A stretch of DNA of 64,000 nt from Dialister micraerophilus DSM 19965. GTDB lineage: Bacteria; Bacillota; Negativicutes; Veillonellales; Dialisteraceae. Position numbers and translations under genes: made by a program. This document shows positions 52,063 through 59,916 of the stretch, piece after piece; position 1 is the stretch's first letter, and each line of letters opens with the position of its first letter. The notes beneath the pieces are model-generated. The model was not told the origin of the DNA. It saw nothing but the letters and a program-made list of their open reading frames with translations, and did no database searches. Location of the stretch: positions 818,800 to 882,799 of the forward strand of contig NZ_GL878519.1 of NCBI RefSeq assembly GCF_000194985.1, given 5' to 3'.

Positions 52063-52283
52063 AAGCACATTATCAATATGTGTTGATAGCAGGCGGATTA
52101 TTATTTTTAATAGGTGCGATAAGAGACTGGAAATGGGTGTATCGAGCAACAGGAGGGGATAAGGCACGCCATGCCTTTATCTTTGAAGTGTGGGGCGAGA
52201 AAGGTTACAGAGTTTTCATAGGTATATGTGGGCTTATACTTGCGATTTGCGGTGTTATGCTTTTAATGTTAGATAAAAGATAA
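52038..52283 (+). CDS. Imm17-family immunity protein
   Basis: An 81-residue protein with two membrane spans (YVLIAGGLLFLIGAIRDW and VFIGICGLILAICGVMLLML). The first part, LFEFLKAHYQYVLIAGGLLFLIGAIRDW in two pieces, is the recognisable Imm17 pattern. Imm17 proteins protect against a toxin of neighbouring or competing cells; no toxin gene is present here. It is translated from within the DUF4261 gene. Confidence 0.72.
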   Translation: MDGLFEFLKAHYQYVLIAGGLLFLIGAIRDWKWVYRATGGDKARHAFIFEVWGEKGYRVFIGICGLILAICGVMLLMLDKR

Positions 52284-52287
52284 ATGA

Positions 52288-52956
52288 GTGAAAGGCAATA
52301 ATAAAGAAATGAAACCCAGAAAATTATGTGAAGAAGCATGGCAAGAAATAGCAAGTAAATTCCCTGATTTTAAGGTGCTTGCTAAAGGTCAAAAATTAAA
52401 GAGAGTTGCTAAAAATAAAGATATTATTTTTGAAATATACTTTCAGGCAAGCAGGTACAATTGCGAATATAGCGTAAAATTTATTCCGCATATTGGTATT
52501 TACTCCAAATCCATAAAAAAGGTTGGTATCAATCATGGACTTATATATGGCGGGGATTTAGGCTCGTTAAGTTCAGGAGAACCGCATGAGTGGTGGCAAC
52601 TTGCAGGTGCAAGCTATAAATGTACTGTGGAAGAAGTAAGCAAGCTTATTAAAATACATATTATTCCAATTTTTGATTATTTTGAGAACACTCAAGCCAA
52701 TATTGATAGAATTTTAGAAGGAAGTTGTACATCAGCTAGTTTGTTATATTATATGTACTATTTTGCTGGGAAAAATAAAGCACAGCAGTATTTCAATAAA
52801 ATTCTCAAGAAAAATAAAATGAAAAGTAGGTATATCAGCTTTTATGAATCATTAAAAAGTATACCTACAGAAAATATCAGTTTGAGTTATTCCGAATTTT
52901 CTGGAGCAATTATGATTAAATTCGCATATCTGAATGGTATTGAAATAGAAAAATAA
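52288..52956 (+). CDS. Hypothetical protein, possibly DUF4304-like
   Basis: A 222-residue protein. The N-terminal half (FPDFKVLAKGQKLKRVAKNKDI, then IFEIYFQASRYNCEYSVKF) has the pattern of DUF4304-type proteins, which also occur in immunity arrays, but the resemblance is weak. The C-terminal half is helical. Start uncertain: GTG 52288 or ATG 52309. Follows Imm17 by four bases, so same transcript. Confidence 0.5.
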   Translation: MKGNNKEMKPRKLCEEAWQEIASKFPDFKVLAKGQKLKRVAKNKDIIFEIYFQASRYNCEYSVKFIPHIGIYSKSIKKVGINHGLIYGGDLGSLSSGEPHEWWQLAGASYKCTVEEVSKLIKIHIIPIFDYFENTQANIDRILEGSCTSASLLYYMYYFAGKNKAQQYFNKILKKNKMKSRYISFYESLKSIPTENISLSYSEFSGAIMIKFAYLNGIEIEK

Positions 52957-52976
52957 AATTTATTAATGGGAAAAGG

Positions 52977-53082
52977 ATAAAGACGATGGAAAAAAGTATA
53001 ATAACAAAACATACAACTTTCATCTTACAATTGAAATTATAGATGGATTTTTCGGAAAAGAAAATAGATTAAAAATGAGATA
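52977..53082 (+). pseudogene. Short decayed coding fragment
   Basis: A frame without start codon reads DGKKYNNKTYNFHLTIEI then IDGFFGKENRLKMR and a stop. Composition is protein-like but the origin is unknown. It fills the gap between two immunity-type genes. Confidence 0.35.
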
Positions 53083-53095
53083 ATAAGGAGTAATT

Positions 53096-54334
53096 ATGAA
53101 ATATCAAAAAGAAAACAGGAAAGAATTTTTTGCGTATATAGACAAGCTTATAGACGAAGATAAGTATACGGAATGTATAGATGCATTGGAAAGTATTTCA
53201 ATCGGAGAAAGAGATTATAAGGTATGTTATCAGCTTGCTCGTGCATATCAAAACTTCGCTGTTATCGGTGACGATAATAAAGGAACTCCTAATTTCATTG
53301 GCGATAAGATGTTGTTAAAATCCATAGACACTTTAAATTCAGTTAGAGCAGAGGGTAAAGACAAAGCGGAATGGAATATGCGTATGGCATATGGGTATCA
53401 GTATTTAGCAGATGAGGAAGAAAAAGCTATCCCCTATGCAATGCGCTGGGCGGAGCTTGATCCTGAGGATGAGAATGCTTTGGGAGTCGTAAAAGAATGT
53501 AAAGAAGAAGTGGAAAAAAGAAAGCAAAGCGTAAATGTGGCTACTGAGAGGGTTATAACTCAAGAAACTGCCGAAATTGATGAAGATTGGGGCATTTATC
53601 TATGCAGAGCATTTGCCTGCGATTTGCCAGCTGTGATTAGGCTCAATTTAGCTCTTATGGACTTCGAGTCAACTTCTAACTACCCTAAAAGATTACGATT
53701 ACAAATATTATATAAGAATGCTGATGACAACGGATTTCCTACAAGAGAAGAAGGGGAATATTTATATCAGGTAGAAGACGCCGTGTTAGAGATTATTGAA
53801 AAACATGGAGATATTTTGGCAGGCGTAGTGAAATGCGACGAGCGTGTACATATCTTTGCCTATGCTAAGAATGAGTCGGGTTATGCAGATGAAATATCTG
53901 AGATGATATCAGAAAACTTCCCTGATTATGTATACACATTGGCAGCAGTTGAAGATAAGGACTGGGAAATGTATTTTAATGTACTTTATCCTGACAACTA
54001 TGAATACCAAAGTATTATGAATATGAGGCTCATCGAGGCAATAAAAGATGATGGCGACAGCCTGGTACCAAGAATTCTTGAGCATTGTCTGTACTTTAAG
54101 ACCGAAGAACAAAGAAAAGCATTTCTAACGAAAGTGATAGAAGAAGGGTTTCAAAAACTTGAATCGGAAAGTAATGATGACAGCGAAGCTTATGATACGG
54201 AATATCCATATCAACTTGTGGTCGGAAGAGAAGATGCTTTTGAGAATATCGATGAAATTGTCTGGTATCTCATGGATTTGGCAGAAGAATATGACGGGGT
54301 CTATGATGGTTGGGGTTGTATTGCTGTGAAGTAG
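53096..54334 (+). CDS. TPR-like, DUF695 and RraB-like multidomain protein
   Basis: A 412-residue protein in three parts: helical repeats (residues about 1-140, TPR-like: YKVCYQLARAYQNFAV, MAYGYQYLADEEEKAIPYA), a DUF695 domain (about 160-280: DEDWGIYLCRAFACDLPAVI, GFPTREEGEYLYQVEDAVLE) and a C-terminal RraB-like domain (about 315-412: VPRILEHCLYFKTEEQRKAF, final GVYDGWGCIAV). DUF695-RraB fusions are common in toxin-immunity loci. AAGGAG precedes the ATG by seven bases. Confidence 0.7.
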   Translation: MKYQKENRKEFFAYIDKLIDEDKYTECIDALESISIGERDYKVCYQLARAYQNFAVIGDDNKGTPNFIGDKMLLKSIDTLNSVRAEGKDKAEWNMRMAYGYQYLADEEEKAIPYAMRWAELDPEDENALGVVKECKEEVEKRKQSVNVATERVITQETAEIDEDWGIYLCRAFACDLPAVIRLNLALMDFESTSNYPKRLRLQILYKNADDNGFPTREEGEYLYQVEDAVLEIIEKHGDILAGVVKCDERVHIFAYAKNESGYADEISEMISENFPDYVYTLAAVEDKDWEMYFNVLYPDNYEYQSIMNMRLIEAIKDDGDSLVPRILEHCLYFKTEEQRKAFLTKVIEEGFQKLESESNDDSEAYDTEYPYQLVVGREDAFENIDEIVWYLMDLAEEYDGVYDGWGCIAVK

Positions 54335-54406
54335 CTTAGGCATTTATAGTAAAGGGTAAAGTATGGAGTACGCAATAAATCTAATAAAGAGAAAAAGAGG
54401 GATATT

Positions 54407-54688
54407 ATGGCACTTAACTATAAACCATTATTGATATAGTTAGCAAAAAAAGGATTAAAGAAAACAGATGTAATAGCTATGGCAGGACTAACAACAAATG
54501 TTATGGCACAAATGGGTAAGGATAAACCAATTACATTTAAGAATTTAGAAAAAATATGTAATGCAATGGAGCCTGCTTTTCGAGTAGAAGAATATAAAGA
54601 GTATCCCAATACGCAGGTAAGAAAATTAACGGCTGACAAAATACAAAAGTATATGTCAGAAAGATACAATATGGAGGTGCGAGTATGA
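54407..54688 (+). pseudogene. Small HTH (XRE-type) regulator with an in-frame TAG
   Basis: Translation from ATG 54407 (after GAGGGA) gives MALNYKPLLI, then TAG at 54437-54439, then LAKKGLKKTDVIAMAGLTTN and ITFKNLEKICNAM, a clear Cro/CI-type HTH. One base change in the first helix has created the stop; otherwise the frame is whole to 54688. Its stop overlaps the ATG of the nuclease-like gene by four bases, so it was the regulator or antitoxin-like first gene of a two-gene unit. Confidence 0.7.
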
Positions 54689-55704
54689 AGGTGCATTACT
54701 TTCAGCGTTATGCACAAAAAGAGAATGTCGTAACATCCAATACAATACTATTGCTTTCACGGCTGTATCATTATTCCCCGGATGAGTTCTTTCGTTTTTT
54801 GAAGGAGAGTATCTTTATAGATGATAATCAGTTTGAGCCGGAGATACAATTCACACTGCAAGAGAAAGCGCAGAATACTGTGCCTGATGCAACAATTACA
54901 CAGGACAGTTTTAAGATTGTAGTAGAAACTAAACTCTCTGACTGGTTTTATACGGAACAACTGCAAGGGCATCTGGAAGCTTTCGGTGCTGAAAAAACAA
55001 AGGTACTGATGACATTGGCACCAATTACACTTGCCGGTGATAAAATCAATCAAATCAATAAAGCTGTTGATAATTACTGCCGGGTTCATTCAGTAAAAAT
55101 ATGGTATATCCATCGAACTTTTCGACAACTGATAGATTCTATCAGTCGGATTATTGACGAGCGTGATTATGAGATGCAGGATGTTTTGAATGATTATATT
55201 GATTTTTGCTCCGAAGAGGGACTCTTACCAAGCAAAGCTGTTATGAGAATGCAGCTTGCAGGAACAACATTTGATTTTAATGTGAAGTCAAATGTTTATT
55301 ACGATAAAGTTGAGCGTGGATTTCGAACACATCAATATCTTGGGCTCTATAAAAACAAAAGCGTCAGAGCGATTGGAAAAGTTTGTGCAATAATACGCGC
55401 AGTTGAGGAAAATGGTTCTATAAGATTCACTAATGAGATGGGAGAGTTAACAGCCGAGAGGAAGCAGATTATAGAGAAGGCAATGAATGATGCAATTACA
55501 TGTGGATATGATATCCGCCACTATGAGCATAGATATTTCTTCGTTGAAAAATTCTACGAGACAAATTTTCAGAAGGTATCATCTGGAGGTTGCATGGGGT
55601 CGCGGATTTTTGACTTAGAGGAAATTCTTGACTTTGATAACAATAAATCTGTACCAGACACATTTTTGATTGCAGAGGAACTAAAGAAGCATAGTTGGCG
55701 ATAA
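54685..55704 (+). CDS. PD-(D/E)XK nuclease-like protein
   Basis: A 339-residue protein. Residues about 65-85 contain VPDATITQDSFKIVVETKL, a P-D-x(n)-E-x-K arrangement typical of the PD-(D/E)XK nuclease fold, with a Glu upstream (FEPEIQF). The C-terminal half is unassigned. I do not recognise a named family; such proteins are frequent in defence islands. AGGTG precedes the ATG. Translationally coupled to the broken HTH gene, and so perhaps poorly expressed now. Confidence 0.6.
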   Translation: MKVHYFQRYAQKENVVTSNTILLLSRLYHYSPDEFFRFLKESIFIDDNQFEPEIQFTLQEKAQNTVPDATITQDSFKIVVETKLSDWFYTEQLQGHLEAFGAEKTKVLMTLAPITLAGDKINQINKAVDNYCRVHSVKIWYIHRTFRQLIDSISRIIDERDYEMQDVLNDYIDFCSEEGLLPSKAVMRMQLAGTTFDFNVKSNVYYDKVERGFRTHQYLGLYKNKSVRAIGKVCAIIRAVEENGSIRFTNEMGELTAERKQIIEKAMNDAITCGYDIRHYEHRYFFVEKFYETNFQKVSSGGCMGSRIFDLEEILDFDNNKSVPDTFLIAEELKKHSWR

Positions 55705-55818
55705 TAAAAAGATGTTGACATACATTCTCCGACATCACTCCTTTTGCCAGCTTCTATACTGCAACGAGTGTTGAGACCAAGTTTCTGATGTAGGGCTATC
55801 ACCAGAGTAGTTTTGATA

Positions 55819-55863
55819 CACGTAGAAACGGTAGCGTTGATGGAACGTGTGAAAATAAATTGA
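55819..55863 (+). repeat. Attachment-site-like copy 2 with rlmD-type C-terminal codons
   Basis: Codes for HVETVALMERVKIN and a TGA: an alternative, plausible native RlmD end. The core GTAGAAACGGTAGCG matches the rlmD site at 49722 with two changes. The sequence just upstream is not rlmD, so this is the right-hand junction of an inserted element. Confidence 0.75.
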
Positions 55864-55880
55864 ATACGAACAATAAAACT

Positions 55881-55914
55881 CGATATGTATTTCAAAAATG
55901 CATATCGTTTTTTA
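55881..55914 (+). terminator. Probable original rlmD terminator
   Basis: CGATATG/CATATCG hairpin followed by TTTTTT, 17 bases after the attachment-site copy 2 stop codon. The same approach sequence and first arm recur at the very end of the window after copy 4. Confidence 0.8.
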
Positions 55915-55985
55915 TTGCAAAATTATTGAATATAAATTCTATGAAATGATAATTTGCAAGTATAAAAAATTTAAATAAAATTGTC

Positions 55986-56465
55986 ATGCAAAATGTTCAG
56001 TTGTTTGATAATACCATTGAAGAAAACATCAAGGTAGGTAAAAAAGGAGCAACGAAAGAAGAAATCATTAAAGCAGCAAAGAAAGCAAGGATACATGATT
56101 TCATTATGAGTTTACCAAAAGGTTATGAAACTGATATTGGAGAAAATGGTGGGATTTTATCAGGTGGACAAAGACAAAGAATATCTATTGCAAGAGCTTT
56201 TCTAAAGGATGCACCTATTTTAATTCTTGATGAAATGACAAGTAATGTTGATCCTGTAAATGAATCTTTGATACAAGATGCCATTACAGAACTCGCAAAG
56301 AATAGAACTGTACTTGTAGTGGCTCATCATTTAAAAACCATTCAAAAAGCTGACCAAATTCTCGTATGTCAAAAAGGTAATTTACTTGAAAAAGGAAAGC
56401 ATGGGGAACTTCTTTGTAAAAATGGTTACTACACAAAATTATGGAAAGCTCAGTACGAGGTATAA
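55986..56465 (+). pseudogene. C-terminal fragment of an ABC exporter ATPase
   Basis: 159 codons begin at the Q-loop (QNVQLFDNTIEENI) and carry the signature LSGGQRQRISIARAF, Walker B PILILDEM and switch histidine VVAHHLKTI. Walker A and the membrane domain are missing, so it cannot be an active transporter. No ribosome binding site ahead. Confidence 0.75.
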
Positions 56466-56467
56466 TC

Positions 56468-56637
56468 ATGATTTTGTCAAAAGGTGTTTCTTATGAATGG
56501 GAAGATGGACGAACTGTTTTAAAAAATATCAATCTTGGAATTAAAAAAGTGAATTTATTTTAATTTCAGGGAAACGTGGACGTGGTAAAAGCATTCTTGG
56601 AAATATAATGAATGGTCTTATTTTGCTACTTGAATAA
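56468..56637 (+). pseudogene. N-terminal fragment of a second ABC ATPase, frameshifted
   Basis: ATG 56468 gives SKGVSYEWEDGRTVLKNINL, a typical start of an ATPase domain; after a frame change come ISGKRGRGKSILGNIMNGLI, a Walker A with the usual S-G replaced by R-G, and a stop. The rest is missing. With the preceding fragment it is the wreck of an ABC operon. Confidence 0.65.
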
Positions 56638-56640
56638 AAA

Positions 56641-56724
56641 CAGCCAAATACTTGAACAAGAAACAGCCAAATACTTGAATTTAAAACAGCCAAATACTTG
56701 AGTAAAAATTAGACAAATACTTGA
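56641..56724 (+). repeat. Four direct repeats with 23-bp period
   Basis: CAGCCAAATACTTGA begins at 56641, 56664 and 56687; a fourth, weaker copy (GACAAATACTTGA) starts near 56712. Half-copies (TACTTGA) flank the block at about 56628 and 56740. The array lies directly before the DUF4143 ATPase gene and replaces the normal promoter region. Confidence 0.85.
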
Positions 56725-56767
56725 ATAGCTGATAAAATCTACTTGAGCATGAGTATGGGAGGCAATG

Positions 56768-58039
56768 ATGAAAGAGTATTTACCAAGAATTGCAGATAAA
56801 TTGTTAGAAGAACGATTAGATGCAAAGGGTGCAGTTTTAATTGAAGGTCCTAAATGGTGTGGAAAGACAACAACAGCGAAACAAAAGGCTAAAAGCTTTA
56901 TATCTATGGATCGTCCTGATATGACGAGACAATATCAGCAAATGGCAGAGCTTTCTCCAAATACGCTGCTTAAAGGAGAAACGCCAAGACTTATTGATGA
57001 GTGGCAAATTTCACCTAATTTATGGAATGCTGTGCGTTATGAGGTTGATAATAGGGATGAATTTGGTCAATTTATTTTGACAGGGTCATCAGTGCCTAAT
57101 GAATTTGATGATTCTATGCATACAGGTACAGGAAGAATTTCTAAGCTTTTGATGAGGCCCATGAGTCTATTTGAATCAAAGGATTCGAGCGGTGAAATTT
57201 CTATTAAAGACTTATTTAAAGGTGAAAACATATCAGCCATTAATGAAACGAGTCTTGAAAAAATTGCTTTTTTTATTTGTAGAGGGGGATGGCCAAAAGC
57301 AATTGGGTTAGATGAGAAACCGGCATTATTTCAAGCGATAGATTATTTTGATGCTATTGTGTCTACTGATATTAGTAGAGTGGATTCCATAAAAAGAGAT
57401 AAAGAAAAGACTAAGAGATTACTTAAATCCTATGCAAGACATGTAGGTACGCAAAGTTTTTTAGAAACGATTAGGCAAGATATGTTAGCTAATCAATCAG
57501 ATACATTTGATCAGGGAACACTTTATTCTTATCTGGATGCCTTAAGAAAAATATTTGTTATAGAAGATTCTGCCGCATGGAATCCAAATTTAAGGTCGAA
57601 AACATCTATACGAACAACGGAGACTAGATATTTTTCAGATCCATCTATTGCAACGGCATCATTAGGTATGGGGCCTAACGATTTACTAAATGATTTAAAT
57701 ACCATGGGATTTTTATTTGAAAACTTATGCGTTCGTGATTTAAGAATTTATACAGATTATTTAGATGGGACAGTTTATCATTATAGAGATAAGTATGGAT
57801 TAGAATGTGATGCAGTGATTCATTTAAGAAATGGAGATTATGGACTAATTGAAATTAAACTTGGTGGCGATAAATTAATTGAAGAAGGTGCTAAAACTTT
57901 AAAAGATTTGGCATCTAAAATAGATACAAAAAATATGTCCGAACCATCATTTATGATGGTATTATGCGCCAAAGCACCTTTTGCATATAAAAGAAATGAT
58001 GATGTTTATGTAATACCTATTACTGCTTTAAGACCTTAA
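56768..58039 (+). CDS. AAA-type ATPase with DUF4143 domain
   Basis: A 423-residue protein: N-terminal P-loop domain with VLIEGPKWCGKTTTA (about 24-38), Walker B-like PRLIDEWQ, sensor FILTGSS, then a C-terminal DUF4143 domain with a nuclease-like strand (LECDAVIHLRNGDYGLIEIKLGG, near 355-378, a D...E-x-K arrangement). Widespread in anaerobes, often in mobile regions; function unknown. Start: the second of two adjacent ATGs, five bases after GGGAGG. Stands alone between the 23-bp repeats and the rlmD duplication. Confidence 0.82.
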   Translation: MKEYLPRIADKLLEERLDAKGAVLIEGPKWCGKTTTAKQKAKSFISMDRPDMTRQYQQMAELSPNTLLKGETPRLIDEWQISPNLWNAVRYEVDNRDEFGQFILTGSSVPNEFDDSMHTGTGRISKLLMRPMSLFESKDSSGEISIKDLFKGENISAINETSLEKIAFFICRGGWPKAIGLDEKPALFQAIDYFDAIVSTDISRVDSIKRDKEKTKRLLKSYARHVGTQSFLETIRQDMLANQSDTFDQGTLYSYLDALRKIFVIEDSAAWNPNLRSKTSIRTTETRYFSDPSIATASLGMGPNDLLNDLNTMGFLFENLCVRDLRIYTDYLDGTVYHYRDKYGLECDAVIHLRNGDYGLIEIKLGGDKLIEEGAKTLKDLASKIDTKNMSEPSFMMVLCAKAPFAYKRNDDVYVIPITALRP

Positions 58040-58078
58040 TAGTTTTTAGTATTTATATATTCCCTCGCACTCTTTTTT

Positions 58079-58592
58079 CCAAGTAAATAAAGAACAAGCC
58101 GAAAAACTCTACGAAAAAGCACTTGACTTTGCAAACCTTTCCGGAGATGAAACGGTAATAGACGCATACTGCGGAACGGGAACCATTTCATTGTACTTGG
58201 CACAAAAAGCAAAACACGTAATAGGAATAGAAATAATAAAAGACGCAATAGAAAACGCAAAAGAAAATGCGAAAAGAAACAAAATAAAAAACGTAGAATT
58301 TCATGCGGCAGACGTAGCGAAATACCTGCCCGAACTGGCAAAAAAAGGTATAAAAGCGGAAGTGGTGGTATTGGATCCCGTACGTGCCGGTTGTGACGAA
58401 AAAGTAATAGAAGCAATCGGAAAAATAAATCCTGAACGAATAGTATACGTATCCTGCAACGTGGCAACACAAGCAAGAGATATAGAAAGACTGTCCAAAA
58501 AAGGCTACAAATTAATAAAAATACAACCGATAGACATGTTCCCCCAAACCACCCATGTCGAAACAGTAGCGTTGTTGGAGTTGAGAAAATAG
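58079..58592 (+). pseudogene. Duplicated 3' part of rlmD
   Basis: A second copy of rlmD codons from QVNKEQ to the end, matching 49241-49740 almost base for base, with changes that are mostly synonymous (for example GGCTGT to GGTTGT, CACGCG to CATGCG) and one V-to-A. It ends HVETVALLELRK and TAG, a natural-looking RlmD C-terminus. It lacks a start, the TRAM and Fe-S parts. The last codons are attachment-site-like copy 3 (58554-58574). Confidence 0.88.
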
Positions 58593-58663
58593 GGCATAAT
58601 GAGAAAAATACTATTAAAAGCATGAAAGTTATAAAAATTATATGAAAGGTAGGTATATAGAGT

Positions 58664-59914
58664 ATGAACTTGTTAGAAAGAGCAGTTGCAAATCAGTTAA
58701 AGAAAACGGGCGAAAAGAAAAAATTATCAATACAAGATCAATGCAATAGTACATATGATGTTTATGCAATTCCATTAAAATGGTTATATTACAATGACCA
58801 AAACGGACGTATTAATACTACGTATAAAAAATACAGTTCTATGAAGGGCTTGTTAGAACCGGAAGCAGGAAATTCAGAGTACAATGAAATTTTCGAGAAA
58901 TTTATATTTGACTCTAATGCTCAAGCAATGAAGAAAACGAAATTATCTATTGATGATAAGTCGCAACAAGAACCCGGAGTTGTTTTATCGGATGGTAGAG
59001 TAATTGATGGTAACAGAAGGTTTACAGCTTTGAGAATGCTTGAAAGAGAGCGCGGGATTCCACAATATTTTAATGCAGTGATATTACCGTTAGATTCAAA
59101 GTCAAAATTCGATAAAAAAATAATAAAAGAGTTAGAGTTAGACCTGCAGTTAGGACGCGAAGAAAGAGTAAGTTATAACCCTATTGATCGTATTTTTGAC
59201 GTTTATAATACTATAGAAGTTGAAAAGATAATGAACAAAGAAGAGTATAAAAAGGCATCCGGAGCAGGTAATACTAAAGGCATTAATAAATATATAAGAC
59301 TGGCAAAATTGATTATTAAATTTATAGAAATAGTGTCTCCAGGGGGAAACCCTATTGATAAATTTTATTTAGCCAGAGACTTGAAACTAGATGGTCCTAT
59401 TGAAGAAATAGAACGTGAAATTAGCAAATTAAAATCTGATAGAAAAGAAGAGATTAAAGATGCTCTCTTAGTTTATTTAATATCTTCTAAAGTTGTTGAG
59501 AACCAATGTGACTTTACTCGAGCTATGAGGGATTTAAAAAACAATATAATAAAAGATAATGATAGACTACAATATTTTTTAGATTCTGTTGACGATAAAG
59601 TTGATGATATTATGGATGCATTTGAAGATAATCCTATTAAATCTGCAAATGAGCTTAAAACAGTTATTGAACAGAATAATGAAGCAAGAGAAAGTGCAGT
59701 TAAGCTAATAAGGTCTACAGATAGACTAATTAATAAAGGAAAAATTGAAAACGAAAGGACTAAGGCTTTAATAGAGCTAGAAAATATAAGGGATTCTTTA
59801 TCAGAGATAGATTCAGAGGATTTTTCAGAATTAACAAGAGATGAAAATGAAGAAGCGAGAACTATAATTATTGAAATTAATGATATCTTATATAAATTAA
59901 AGAAGGAAATGTAG
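58664..59914 (+). CDS. ParB/sulfiredoxin-fold domain protein (defence operon gene 1)
   Basis: A 416-residue protein. Residues about 105-128 read VVLSDGRVIDGNRRFTALRM, the conserved core of ParB N-terminal/sulfiredoxin-like domains (the G-x-IDGN-RR-x-A pattern). The rest is helical and charged, with a likely coiled coil towards the C-terminus. Not a chromosome-partition ParB: no CTP-binding HTH order was recognised. ParB-like proteins of this kind occur in several DNA-modification defence systems. AAGGTAGG lies upstream of the ATG. It ends two bases before the helicase gene. Confidence 0.72.
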   Translation: MNLLERAVANQLKKTGEKKKLSIQDQCNSTYDVYAIPLKWLYYNDQNGRINTTYKKYSSMKGLLEPEAGNSEYNEIFEKFIFDSNAQAMKKTKLSIDDKSQQEPGVVLSDGRVIDGNRRFTALRMLERERGIPQYFNAVILPLDSKSKFDKKIIKELELDLQLGREERVSYNPIDRIFDVYNTIEVEKIMNKEEYKKASGAGNTKGINKYIRLAKLIIKFIEIVSPGGNPIDKFYLARDLKLDGPIEEIEREISKLKSDRKEEIKDALLVYLISSKVVENQCDFTRAMRDLKNNIIKDNDRLQYFLDSVDDKVDDIMDAFEDNPIKSANELKTVIEQNNEARESAVKLIRSTDRLINKGKIENERTKALIELENIRDSLSEIDSEDFSELTRDENEEARTIIIEINDILYKLKKEM

Positions 59915-59916
59915 TT

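Noticed and set aside
56641..56724. 23-bp repeats as a CRISPR array
   Set aside because: The 23-base period is repeat plus a spacer of only about 8 bases that is itself similar between units; no cas genes are present.
49743..58078. A hidden integrase or relaxase in the island
   Set aside because: No reading frame in the region shows serine or tyrosine recombinase or relaxase motifs; the mobility genes appear to be lost.
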